A DNA stretch of 56,798 bases. It comes from Mesorhizobium qingshengii. GTDB taxonomy: Bacteria; Pseudomonadota; Alphaproteobacteria; Rhizobiales; Rhizobiaceae. The stretch is from assembly GCF_027563465.1 (NCBI RefSeq), contig NZ_JAPFQA010000024.1, positions 1-56,798 on the forward strand. Direction: 5' to 3'. Below the pieces are notes generated by a model. That model did no database searches. It saw only the letters and a list, made by a program, of their open reading frames with translations, and was not told the DNA's origin. A program made the translations under genes and the position numbers. Below are positions 1 through 7,677 of this stretch, one piece after another (position 1 is the stretch's first letter; every line of letters starts with the position of its first letter).

Positions 1-1
1 C

Positions 2-181
2 GTCATCGACACGATGAAGGAAAAGGGCATCCGCGACGACTATGTCGTGCTGGTCGGCGGCGCGCCTCTCAACGAGGAATTCGGCAAGGCCGTCGGCGCC
101 GATGCCTATTGCCGCGACGCCGCGGTGGCGGTCGAGACCGCCAAGGACTACATGAAGCGCAAGCACAACGTGCGCGCTTGA
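2..181 (+). CDS. Corrinoid (B12-binding) methyltransferase protein, C-terminal end only
   Basis: The window opens inside this gene; only the last 59 codons are present, reading to a TGA at 179-181. The translation carries VVLVGGAPLNEEF followed by a helix ending in MKRKH. This matches the end of the Rossmann-like B12-binding domain of corrinoid proteins that accept a methyl group from MttB-family methyltransferases acting on methylated amines or betaines. The family assignment follows from the conserved VGGAPL strand-loop; the substrate cannot be told from this fragment. The next two betaine-type catabolic genes (281-1390 and 4488-6533) fit a role in demethylating proline- or glycine-type betaines. 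The start and the catalytic N-terminal helical domain lie outside the window. Confidence 0.75.
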   Translation, partial: VIDTMKEKGIRDDYVVLVGGAPLNEEFGKAVGADAYCRDAAVAVETAKDYMKRKHNVRA

Positions 182-280
182 GCACACCAGTTCGATCCAG
201 GTTCGCGGCCGAGAGTGCCCTAATGCACGGGGATGGCAAGATGGCCAGAATCGCTTGGCTCGAAGGGGGCTGAGGTCCGT

Positions 281-1390
281 ATGCGTATCGAGTCGATCAA
301 AGTCTATCAAATGCTTCTGCCTGTCAAAGGCGGTGCCTACCGGATGGCTAGCGATACAGTGCAGGCTCTGGACAGCACGCTCGTTGAAGTGACCACCGAG
401 GACGGGCTGTCAGGCTGGGGTGAGACTTGCCCGGTCGGCCCTGTCTATCAGCCCCAACACGCTCTGGGCGCGAGAGCGGCAATTGCTGAAATAGCGCCTG
501 GGCTCGTTGGTGAGGACACTGCGTCCATGCGGCGCCTCGCGAAAAGAATGGACGAGCGGTTGAACGGTCACAACTATGCCAAGGCGGCCTTGGACATAGC
601 TCTCCTCGATCTCACCGGCCAGCGGCTGGGCATTCCGGTTTCAACACTTCTGGGCGGTGCGCTCACCGATCGTGTTCCCTCTTACTACTCCACTATTGTC
701 GGTGCGCCGGACGAGACCGCGCGTGTTGCCGTCGACAAGGTCAAGGCCGGATACCCACGGCTCCAGATCAAGATAGGCGGACGGGATCTCGAACAAGACG
801 TCGCCACCGTGCACAAGGTATGGGAAGCGGTTGGCTTCAAGGCCCGGATAGCCGTCGATGCCAATCGTGGCCTCACCGCCGCGGCGGCGCTGCACATCGA
901 CCGACTTTGCCAGGGAATCCCGTTCGTATTCGAACAGCCTTGCAACACCATGGAGGAAGTCGCGAGCCTCAAGGGACGCGTTACCCACCCGGTCTACCTC
1001 GACGAGAACACCGAGGATTTGAATGCCGTCCTGCGGGCAGTGTCTTCAGGTATCGCGGACGGATTCGGATTAAAGGTGACACGCCTTGGCGGCCTTACCA
1101 ATATGGTCACGGTCCGCGACCTGTGTGCGATACGATCTCTTCCGCACAGCTGCGACGATGCCTGGGGTGGGGACGTCATCGCCGCGGCATGCGTGCACCT
1201 GGCCGCTACCGTCGAGCCGAGACGCTTTGAGGGCACCTGGATAGCGCAGGAATACATCGAAGGTCATACCGATCCCGTAAATCCCATCGTCATCGAAAAC
1301 GGGCATATACGCGTCCCCCAGATGCCAGGGCTTGGTGTCAAACCTGAGCGCTCCCGGCTCAAAGCGCCGGTCGCGATTTTCGGAGGTTGA
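281..1390 (+). CDS. hpbD: Enolase-superfamily epimerase/dehydratase, HpbD-like (hydroxyproline betaine 2-epimerase type)
   Basis: A 369-aa mandelate racemase/muconate lactonizing enzyme. The N-terminal capping domain has GWGETCPVGP near residues 45-54. The barrel carries the two acid/base lysines of the racemizing subgroup, K164 (QIKIGG) and K265 (GLKVTR). Likely Mg ligands are D193 (VDAN), E218 (FEQP) and D241 (LDE), followed by CDDAWGGD near 291-298. This pattern matches HpbD, which interconverts trans-4-hydroxyproline betaine and its C2 epimer; the related cis-3-hydroxyproline dehydratases are an alternative. The ATG at 281 is preferred over an upstream in-frame ATG at 233 because it sits after a purine-rich GGGGGCTGAGG and begins exactly at the family N-terminus (MRIESIKVY). 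The neighbouring corrinoid protein and StcD-like demethylase support betaine catabolism. Confidence 0.8.
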   Translation: MRIESIKVYQMLLPVKGGAYRMASDTVQALDSTLVEVTTEDGLSGWGETCPVGPVYQPQHALGARAAIAEIAPGLVGEDTASMRRLAKRMDERLNGHNYAKAALDIALLDLTGQRLGIPVSTLLGGALTDRVPSYYSTIVGAPDETARVAVDKVKAGYPRLQIKIGGRDLEQDVATVHKVWEAVGFKARIAVDANRGLTAAAALHIDRLCQGIPFVFEQPCNTMEEVASLKGRVTHPVYLDENTEDLNAVLRAVSSGIADGFGLKVTRLGGLTNMVTVRDLCAIRSLPHSCDDAWGGDVIAAACVHLAATVEPRRFEGTWIAQEYIEGHTDPVNPIVIENGHIRVPQMPGLGVKPERSRLKAPVAIFGG

Positions 1391-1569
1391 GGATCCTGTG
1401 ACGTTCGCGGCGATTGTATCTGGCCAGTATCGTCGGCAATTGCGAACCTCCAGAACATCTGGCGGGGCATCCAAGGCTGGCGCCCCGGGACTTCATGAGC
1501 CGCAAAAAAGCCGATATGCAGGATGCGTGGTATTGATAGCCTCAAGCCATCAAAAGCCGGAGATTCTGC

Positions 1570-2049
1570 ATGAGACTGACAGTGCTCGTTGCCGTCCTTT
1601 CGACAGCCTTGCCGGCGGCCGCCTTCGCCGGCCCGGCGTCCGACGCCGTGAAGTTCTTCTATGTGCCGGCCGTCAAGTTCGAGGCAGACGAACAATACCG
1701 GGATCGGTTCACCGAGCCGGTGACGAAACTGTTCGACCTGAACGACCAGGCAACGAAAAAGCACCCGGACGAGGTCGCCTGCATCGATTTCGATCCGGGT
1801 CTCGACGCCCAGGATTTCGATCAGAAATCGGTATCGAAAACCCTGAAATTGTCCGAGAAGCAAGATGGTGACAACGCCGAGGTTACAGCGTCCTTCAGCC
1901 TTTTTTCGGAAGGCGATGACTCCAAACGTGAGATGGTCTGGTCGCTCAAGAAGATCGACGGCAAGTGGAAGGTATCGGACATCGCCTCAAAGACCAGCGA
2001 CTGGAAGCTCAGCGCGCTGGAATGCATCGCCGGCCAGACACCGGAGTGA
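1570..2049 (+). CDS. Small secreted protein, DUF3828-like
   Basis: A 159-aa protein with a signal peptide (hydrophobic residues 3-20, ending AAAFAG). The mature acidic domain ends in WSLKKIDGKWKVSDI followed by W and a C near the end. This WxxKKIDGxWKxSD signature also occurs in the next gene, so the two are tandem paralogues. The fold resembles periplasmic DUF3828-type domains, but function is unknown. The stop at 2047-2049 lies 4 bp before the next start, so the two are probably co-transcribed. The 179 bp upstream (1391-1569) contain no gene I can support. Confidence 0.75.
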   Translation: MRLTVLVAVLSTALPAAAFAGPASDAVKFFYVPAVKFEADEQYRDRFTEPVTKLFDLNDQATKKHPDEVACIDFDPGLDAQDFDQKSVSKTLKLSEKQDGDNAEVTASFSLFSEGDDSKREMVWSLKKIDGKWKVSDIASKTSDWKLSALECIAGQTPE

Positions 2050-2053
2050 TGCG

Positions 2054-2662
2054 ATGGTTCGTCGCCCGCTCCTGGCACTGTCGGCCATGTGCCTGCTGGC
2101 GGCGGGTTTGAGCGGCGCCGCTGCCCAGGGACTGTTTGGCGCGCCGCCCGCAAACGCCCCCGCCGACACCGCGCCGGGCGACGGTGGGGCGCCGCCCGCA
2201 AATGCACCCGGCGGCGCGGCGGAACCGGCAACGCCGCCGGTTGCATGGCCGCCCAGCGGGCCGCCCGCGCCCATCCAGCCGGGATCGCCGACGGCGGTGG
2301 TGCGGCCATTTTACGATCAGGTCGGCCTGGAGATCGATCCGGCGCAGCGCGGTCATTTCGTCGATCCGGCGAGAACCGTTCTCGACAAGAGCGATGCCTT
2401 GCGCAAATCCGGGCAGGGCGAGTGTCTCGACCCCAACATGGCGCTGGACAATGCGGACTACGACAAGGCCGAGATCGACAAGAGCCTGAAGACGCTCGAG
2501 GCGATCAATGGCGATCAGGCCAAGGTCATCGTCGCCTTCGTCGTCGCCGGCAACCCGCACCGCCTTGAATGGAAATTCAAGAAGATCGATGGCGAATGGA
2601 AGATATCGGACCTGCTGTCGGTGACCGGCGAATGGGCGCTCAGCCAATATCAGTGCGAATAG
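2054..2662 (+). CDS. Secreted Pro/Ala-rich protein, paralogue of the preceding gene
   Basis: A 202-aa protein with a signal peptide (about residues 1-25, ending GAAAQ) and then a low-complexity linker to about residue 75 rich in Ala, Pro and Gly, with repeats of APPANAP. The C-terminal domain of about 125 residues is paralogous to the 1570-2049 product; it ends KFKKIDGEWKISDL and has a conserved terminal tryptophan/cysteine pair. The start at 2054 follows the previous stop by 4 bp and gives a complete signal peptide, whereas an in-frame ATG at 1865 would overlap the neighbour. The linker suggests the domain is displayed away from a membrane or partner, but that is inference. Function unknown. 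Confidence 0.75.
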   Translation: MVRRPLLALSAMCLLAAGLSGAAAQGLFGAPPANAPADTAPGDGGAPPANAPGGAAEPATPPVAWPPSGPPAPIQPGSPTAVVRPFYDQVGLEIDPAQRGHFVDPARTVLDKSDALRKSGQGECLDPNMALDNADYDKAEIDKSLKTLEAINGDQAKVIVAFVVAGNPHRLEWKFKKIDGEWKISDLLSVTGEWALSQYQCE

Positions 2663-2670
2663 GCAGCGAA

Positions 2671-3855
2671 ATGAAAATCACCAATATTCGCGTCACTCAT
2701 GTCAATGTGCCTCTCGACGCGCCGTTCTGGTGGACGGCTGGTCTGTATGGCGGCGCCTCGAAATCGATCATCGAGGTTGAGACCGATCAGGGCGTGGTCG
2801 GGCTGGGCGAGGCGCCATGGTGGCATTTCGGCGAGGTGATAAAGGCCGAGATCGCGCCGGCGCTGATCGGCGCCGATCCGCTCGACATAGCCGACTGCGA
2901 GGCACGCTGCGTGCCGCCTTGGCAGATCACCGCCAACACGGGGGAAAACGCTGCCTCCGTCGCTTTCGGCTCGGTGGAACTGGCCCTGTGGGACATCAGG
3001 GGCAAGGTCTTCGGCATGCCGCTCCACAAGCTGCTAGGCGGCGCGGTGCGCAAGGATATTCCGTTTTCGGAATATTTCGCCTTTCGCCCCGAGCAGGACG
3101 GGGCAGGCGGCCAGATGACCCCGGAAGCGATCGTCGACTATTGCCTGAGGATGCGCGAGGAGCACGGCTCGACCATTTTCGAGGGCAAGCTGATCATGGG
3201 CGATCCGCAGCTGGAGATCAGGACGGTGCGCATGCTGCGCGAGGCGCTCGGCGAAAAGGCGCAGATCAAGCTCGATTCCAACATGCAATGGTCGCTGACC
3301 ACGGCGCGCTGGGTGCTGCGCGAGATCGAGCCCTTCAACATTCGCAACTATGAGGATCCGGTCGCCACCTTCGAGGAGATGGCGGCGCTGCGCCAGCACT
3401 CGCGCATCCCGTTCTCAACCCACATTCCGGACCTCAGGCGCGCCGTCGCGCTCGGCGCGCCTGACTACTTCGTGTGCAATTTCGCGGCGCTCGGCGGCTT
3501 GTCGAGAACGCTGAAATTCGTCGCCGCCTGCGAGGCGATGGGCAAGGGGTTCTGGTGTTATTCGAACGATCTCGGCATCATGACCGCGGCCTACCTGCAT
3601 GTCGTGGCCGCAACGCCCTGGATCACCGAAGCGTCGCAATCGCTGTTTGCCTGGCAGGTCGGCGATGTCATCAAGGATGGTCCGTTCCGACAGACCGATA
3701 ATATGGTGCGCGTGCCGGAAGGCCATGGACTGGGCGTCGAACTCGATCCGGCGGCGATGAAACGCTGGGCCGGTCACTTCGCCGAGCATGGGCCGATGGG
3801 GCATTTCAGCGATCCGAACAATCCTGGCCGCTACCGCCGGCTGCCGCTCAACTGA
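2671..3855 (+). CDS. Enolase-superfamily (glucarate dehydratase-like) protein with altered catalytic positions
   Basis: A 394-aa member of the mandelate racemase/muconate lactonizing family, closest in layout to glucarate dehydratases (DSNMQWSL at 202-209, YEDP at 227-230, C-terminal PNNPGRYRRLPLN). By eye, the usual KxK pair aligns with K173-L-I175, so the second lysine (the general base) is missing. The Asp-His dyad region reads VCN270 and CYSND with Y297 where a His is normal. Either the reaction differs from glucarate dehydration or another residue serves as base. The ATG at 2671 starts at the family N-terminus (MKITNIRVTHVNVP), 8 bp after the preceding stop, so it is probably in the same transcript. 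Confidence 0.75.
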   Translation: MKITNIRVTHVNVPLDAPFWWTAGLYGGASKSIIEVETDQGVVGLGEAPWWHFGEVIKAEIAPALIGADPLDIADCEARCVPPWQITANTGENAASVAFGSVELALWDIRGKVFGMPLHKLLGGAVRKDIPFSEYFAFRPEQDGAGGQMTPEAIVDYCLRMREEHGSTIFEGKLIMGDPQLEIRTVRMLREALGEKAQIKLDSNMQWSLTTARWVLREIEPFNIRNYEDPVATFEEMAALRQHSRIPFSTHIPDLRRAVALGAPDYFVCNFAALGGLSRTLKFVAACEAMGKGFWCYSNDLGIMTAAYLHVVAATPWITEASQSLFAWQVGDVIKDGPFRQTDNMVRVPEGHGLGVELDPAAMKRWAGHFAEHGPMGHFSDPNNPGRYRRLPLN

Positions 3856-3884
3856 TGCCGCCCGTCGCTCGCAGAAACCGCCGC

Positions 3885-4346
3885 TCAGCCGCGCCCGCGA
3901 TAGGGCGCGACGCCGGTGTCCGGCAGCCAGGCCCCTTCGGGCGGCGCGCCGGTCTGCCAGAACACATCGATCGGAATGCCGCCGCGCGGAAACCAGTAGC
4001 CGCCGATGCGCAACCACAGCGGCTTGGTGGCCGCCACGATGCGGCGCCCGATCATGACCGTGCACTCCTCGTGGAAGGCGCCATGGTTGCGAAACGAGGT
4101 CATGAACAGTTTCAGCGACTTCGATTCCACCAGAGCCGCATCGGGTGCGTAGTCGATGACGATATGGGCGAAATCCGGCTGGCCGGTGACCGGGCAGAGC
4201 GAAGTGAATTCCGGACAGGTGAAGCGCACGATGGCCGGCGGACCGTCGCCGCGCGAAAACGGAACGGTCTCCAGGACCGCCTGATCGGGGTTCTGTGGCG
4301 TCTCGACGTGCGCGCCGAGCTGGGTAAGGTCCTTGGTGATGGTCAT
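3885..4346 (-). CDS. queF: NADPH-dependent preQ0 reductase (7-cyano-7-deazaguanine reductase)
   Basis: A 153-aa single-domain (type I) QueF. It reduces preQ0 to preQ1 in the cytoplasm during queuosine biosynthesis. The nucleophilic cysteine is C51 in EFTSLCPVTGQPDFA, with D58 as the partner acid. The QueF signature ESKSLKLF (74-81) and the substrate-binding FHEE (91-94) are intact, and length is normal for the short form. The gene is opposite to its neighbours and converges with the enolase-superfamily gene (29-bp gap). The start is preceded on its own strand by a GAGG run. No other queuosine gene is in the window. Confidence 0.95.
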   Translation of the reverse strand: MTITKDLTQLGAHVETPQNPDQAVLETVPFSRGDGPPAIVRFTCPEFTSLCPVTGQPDFAHIVIDYAPDAALVESKSLKLFMTSFRNHGAFHEECTVMIGRRIVAATKPLWLRIGGYWFPRGGIPIDVFWQTGAPPEGAWLPDTGVAPYRGRG

Positions 4347-4380
4347 GGGCGGTGGCCTCTTTCAATTTTGCCGCTCATTA

Positions 4381-4426
4381 GCATCGGATCGAAAGGTGCG
4401 CAGCGGTTTTCGGACAGATCCGATGC
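4381..4426. repeat. Dispersed palindromic repeat, copy A
   Basis: A 46-bp element with perfect 10-bp inverted arms (GCATCGGATC at 4381-4390, GATCCGATGC at 4417-4426) and an internal core GCGGTTTTCGGA. It lies in the space between queF and the StcD-like gene. The arrangement and core recur at 17506-17549 and 48614-48664, defining a small family of intergenic palindromes of a kind common in rhizobial genomes. It could fold as a hairpin in the queF leader. Confidence 0.7.
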
Positions 4427-4487
4427 AGAAATTACGAGCTGGAGCAGCGCGCGCTGCTTCAGCACAATTTGAAACAGCAGGAAAACG

Positions 4488-6533
4488 ATGACCAGCAACG
4501 ATCCGCTCCTCCAGCCCTACCAGCTCAAGCATCTGACGCTGAAGAACCGGGTGATGTCGACCAGCCACGAGCCGGCCTATTCGGAAGACGGCATGCCGAA
4601 GGAGCGCTACCGCCTCTACCATGCCGAAAAGGCCAAGGGCGGCATGGCACTGACCATGACCGCCGGCTCGGCGATCGTCTCGCGCGACAGTCCGGCCGCC
4701 TTCGGCAATCTGCATGTCTATGACGACAGGATCGTGCCGTGGCTTACCGAACTCGCCGATGCCTGTCATGAACATGACTGCAAGGTGATGATCCAGATCA
4801 CCCATCTCGGCCGCCGCACCGGGTGGAACAAGGCCGACTGGCTGCCGGTGCTCTCGGCCTCGCCGGTGCGCGAGCCGGCGCATCGCGCTTTCCCGAAGAC
4901 CATTGAGGACTGGGACATCGAACGCATTGTCGCCGACTATGCTTCGGCTGCCCAGCGCTGCCAGGCAGCCGGCCTGGACGGCATCGAGTTCGAGGCCTAC
5001 GGCCATCTGATCGATGGCTTCTGGTCGCCGGCAACCAACCATCGCGATGATGAGTTCGGCGGCTCGCTCGATAACCGCCTGCGTTTCACCAACATGGTGC
5101 TCGATGCCGTGCGGGCGGCTGTCAGCGACAAATTCGTCGTTGGCATCCGCATGGTCGCCGACGAGGATTTCGAGAAGGGCCTGTCGAAGGAAGAGGGCGT
5201 CGAGATCGCCAGGCGGCTCGCCAACTCCGGCAAGGTCGATTTCCTCAACATCATCCGCGGCTCGATCGAGAGCGACGCGGCGCTGACCAAGGTCATCCCG
5301 GTGGCCGGCATGCGCTCTTCGCCACATCTCGATTTCGCCGGCGAGGTGAGGGCGGCGACAAAGTTCCCGACCTTCCATGCGGCACGGATTTCCGATGTCG
5401 CCACAGCACGCCATGCCATAGCCACCGGCAAACTCGACATGGTCGGCATGACCCGCGCCCACATCGCCGATCCGCACATCATCCGCAAAGTCATGGAAGG
5501 CCGCGAGCACGAGATCCGGCCTTGTGTCGGCGCCACCTATTGTCTCGACCGCATCTATGAGGGCGGCGAGGCGCTCTGCATCCACAATGCGGCGACTGGC
5601 CGCGAGGCCGATATTCCGCACATCATCGCCAAGACCGAGGGACCGAGAAGAAAGGTCATCGTCGTCGGTGCCGGCGCCGGCGGGCTGGAGGCAGCGCGTG
5701 TCGCAGCCGAGAGAGGCCATCACGTCACGGTCCTGGAAGCATCGTCACAGGCGGGCGGCCAGGTGCGGTTGGCGACGCAGAACCCGCGCCGCAAGGAATT
5801 GATAGGCATCATCGACTGGCGGCTGGCCGAACTCGACCGGCTCGGCGTCGAAATCCGCTATGACACCTGGGCGGAGAAGGACGATGTTCTGGCGCTGGCG
5901 CCAGACGTGGTGGTGGTCGCCACCGGTGGCCTGCCGCAGAACCCGCCATTGACGGCTGGCGACAACCTTGTCACCTCGAGCTGGGACATCATGGCCGGCA
6001 GCGTCAAACCAGCCGAAAACGTGCTGCTTTATGATGACAATGGCGGCCATCAGGGCATGGGCGCGGCCGAATTGATCGCCAATGCCGGCTCGAAGCTCGA
6101 ACTCGTTTCGCCGGAGCGCTTCTTCGCTCCCGAAATGGGCGGCATGAACCACGTGCCCTACATGCGCGCCTTCCAGGAGAAGGGCGTCACCATAACCATC
6201 AACACGCGGCTGCGCTCGGTGCGGCGCGAAGGCAATCAGCTGATCGCCGAACTGGCTTCGGATTTCGCCGACGGCTGGCGCGGCGAGCGGCGGGTCGACC
6301 AGGTGGTGGTCGAGCACGGCACGGCGCCGCTCGACGAGCTCTATCTCGCGCTGAAGCCGCTGTCGAAGAATGGCGGCGCGGTCGACTACGAGCGTCTGGT
6401 GAGCGGCGGCGAGATCTTTCCGGCGCGCAACCCGCAAGGCGGCTTCATGCTGTTCAGGATCGGCGACGCGGTCGCCTCGCGCAACATCCATGCCGCCATC
6501 TATGACGGCATCAGGTTCGGCTTGCGGATCTGA
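4488..6533 (+). CDS. stcD: FMN/FAD/Fe-S oxidoreductase, N-methylproline (stachydrine) demethylase-like
   Basis: A 681-aa old-yellow-enzyme fusion. Residues 1-350 form an FMN TIM barrel (NRVMSTSH near 22, QITHLGRR near 105). Cysteines in RPCVGATYC and a later LCIHN form the 4Fe-4S site near 345-370. Residues 385-681 are an FAD/NAD(P) domain beginning with the dinucleotide motif VVGAGAGGLEAAR. This architecture is shared with dimethylamine/trimethylamine dehydrogenases, 2,4-dienoyl-CoA reductases and rhizobial StcD/HpbB. The MSTSHEPAYSEDGMP start and the linkage to an HpbD-like enzyme and corrinoid protein favour demethylation of N-methylproline-type intermediates. The exact substrate is inferred. 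The start is preceded by CAGGAAAACG. It converges with the LacI regulator (12-bp gap). Confidence 0.8.
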   Translation: MTSNDPLLQPYQLKHLTLKNRVMSTSHEPAYSEDGMPKERYRLYHAEKAKGGMALTMTAGSAIVSRDSPAAFGNLHVYDDRIVPWLTELADACHEHDCKVMIQITHLGRRTGWNKADWLPVLSASPVREPAHRAFPKTIEDWDIERIVADYASAAQRCQAAGLDGIEFEAYGHLIDGFWSPATNHRDDEFGGSLDNRLRFTNMVLDAVRAAVSDKFVVGIRMVADEDFEKGLSKEEGVEIARRLANSGKVDFLNIIRGSIESDAALTKVIPVAGMRSSPHLDFAGEVRAATKFPTFHAARISDVATARHAIATGKLDMVGMTRAHIADPHIIRKVMEGREHEIRPCVGATYCLDRIYEGGEALCIHNAATGREADIPHIIAKTEGPRRKVIVVGAGAGGLEAARVAAERGHHVTVLEASSQAGGQVRLATQNPRRKELIGIIDWRLAELDRLGVEIRYDTWAEKDDVLALAPDVVVVATGGLPQNPPLTAGDNLVTSSWDIMAGSVKPAENVLLYDDNGGHQGMGAAELIANAGSKLELVSPERFFAPEMGGMNHVPYMRAFQEKGVTITINTRLRSVRREGNQLIAELASDFADGWRGERRVDQVVVEHGTAPLDELYLALKPLSKNGGAVDYERLVSGGEIFPARNPQGGFMLFRIGDAVASRNIHAAIYDGIRFGLRI

Positions 6534-6545
6534 TGCGCGGCTCGT

Positions 6546-7565
6546 TCAGACCGGCAGGTTGAACGGCGTGATGATCTGGATGTTGGAAGCGCCCGGCGCG
6601 ACCGGCTTCGGCAATGCGCCCTGCGCCCGCATGATGTGGATGCACGCTGTCCGCATGTCTTGCCTGAGATCGTGATGCAGGACGGCCGAGATCCGTCGGC
6701 TTCGCAACAATTCGAGATTGTCGACGTCGAGATCATGTCCGATGAATACCCGGCAGGGCCGTTTCAATTCGGCGAAAGCCTGCGCGATGGACGCGTTTCC
6801 ACCGCCGATGGAATACACGGCCGCGATGTCGGGATGATTTGTCAGCGCGGTGCTGACCAACTCGCCCGTCGCGCGATCGATGCCGTGCCCTTCGCTGACG
6901 TCGACGATCCCAAGGTCGGGAAAGTGTTCGCGCACGGCCCAGCGAAAGCCGATTTCGCGCTCCTCCTCGCCCCGGAACCGGTTGCTGCTCAAGGTGACGA
7001 GGACATCGGCGCGTCTTTCGCCGAGCCATGCGCCGATCAGATAGGCAGCCGTTTCGCCGGCGGCGCGGTTGTCGACGCCGACATAGGCCAGCCGGCGGCT
7101 GTTTGGCAGATCGGTGACCAGCGTCACGACGGGTATTCCTGACTGAACGATCCGGTCCACCGCGGCGGCTACCTCAGGCACGTCCGGCGCCTTCAGAAAA
7201 ATGCCGTTGCTGCCGCGACGGGCAATGGCATCAAGCAGCGAGACGGTGTTCGTCGCCGCACGCATTTCGGCAAGGTGGTAGCGCGCCCGGAACACAGCTG
7301 GCTGGAGGCTTGGCATTTCGGCTTCCAGCGCCGCGCGCACCGCTTCGGAAAAACGCACCGGAGCCTCCATGACGACATCGAGAATGAACTTACGCCCTGA
7401 CAAGCCGACCTGGGAGCTTTGCGTTTCCAATTCGCGGATCGCTTGCTCGATCCGGCGGATGGTGTGCTGACGCACGCCGCCGCGCCCATGCAGAACACGG
7501 TCGACCGTGGCGATGCTGACGCCGGCCTGCAGGGCGATGTCCTTCACCAGAAATGGATGCGACAT
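6546..7565 (-). CDS. LacI-family transcriptional regulator
   Basis: A 339-aa regulator. An N-terminal HTH of LacI type (VKDIALQAGVSIATVDRVLHGR, residues 7-28, reading in parts) is followed by the hinge helix and a periplasmic-binding-protein-like sensor domain (about 60-330). In that domain DRIVQSGIPVVTLVTDLP and YSIGGGNASIAQA are typical ribose-family sugar-binding segments. It is divergent from the PhyH-family gene at 7678 with only 112 bp between them. It probably regulates that gene and itself through the direct repeat at 7585-7604. The ligand is unknown, possibly a sugar or polyol given the sensor fold. Confidence 0.9.
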   Translation of the reverse strand: MSHPFLVKDIALQAGVSIATVDRVLHGRGGVRQHTIRRIEQAIRELETQSSQVGLSGRKFILDVVMEAPVRFSEAVRAALEAEMPSLQPAVFRARYHLAEMRAATNTVSLLDAIARRGSNGIFLKAPDVPEVAAAVDRIVQSGIPVVTLVTDLPNSRRLAYVGVDNRAAGETAAYLIGAWLGERRADVLVTLSSNRFRGEEEREIGFRWAVREHFPDLGIVDVSEGHGIDRATGELVSTALTNHPDIAAVYSIGGGNASIAQAFAELKRPCRVFIGHDLDVDNLELLRSRRISAVLHHDLRQDMRTACIHIMRAQGALPKPVAPGASNIQIITPFNLPV

Positions 7566-7584
7566 TGGCCTGCCTGATCAACCA

Positions 7585-7604
7585 TGAGGTGTTTTTGAGG
7601 TGTT
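7585..7604. promoter_or_regulatory. Candidate operator: 11-bp-spaced direct repeat
   Basis: TGAGGTGTT occurs at 7585-7593 and again at 7596-7604, one helical turn apart, in the divergent region between the LacI regulator and the PhyH-family gene. LacI-type sites are usually palindromic, so this may instead serve another activator. Binding is unproven. Confidence 0.35.
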
Positions 7605-7677
7605 CCAGCCGTATGCCTCATCTCAGCCGAAGCTATACTTCCGCCATCCAATTGAAACAAGACCAGGGGAGGATGCC

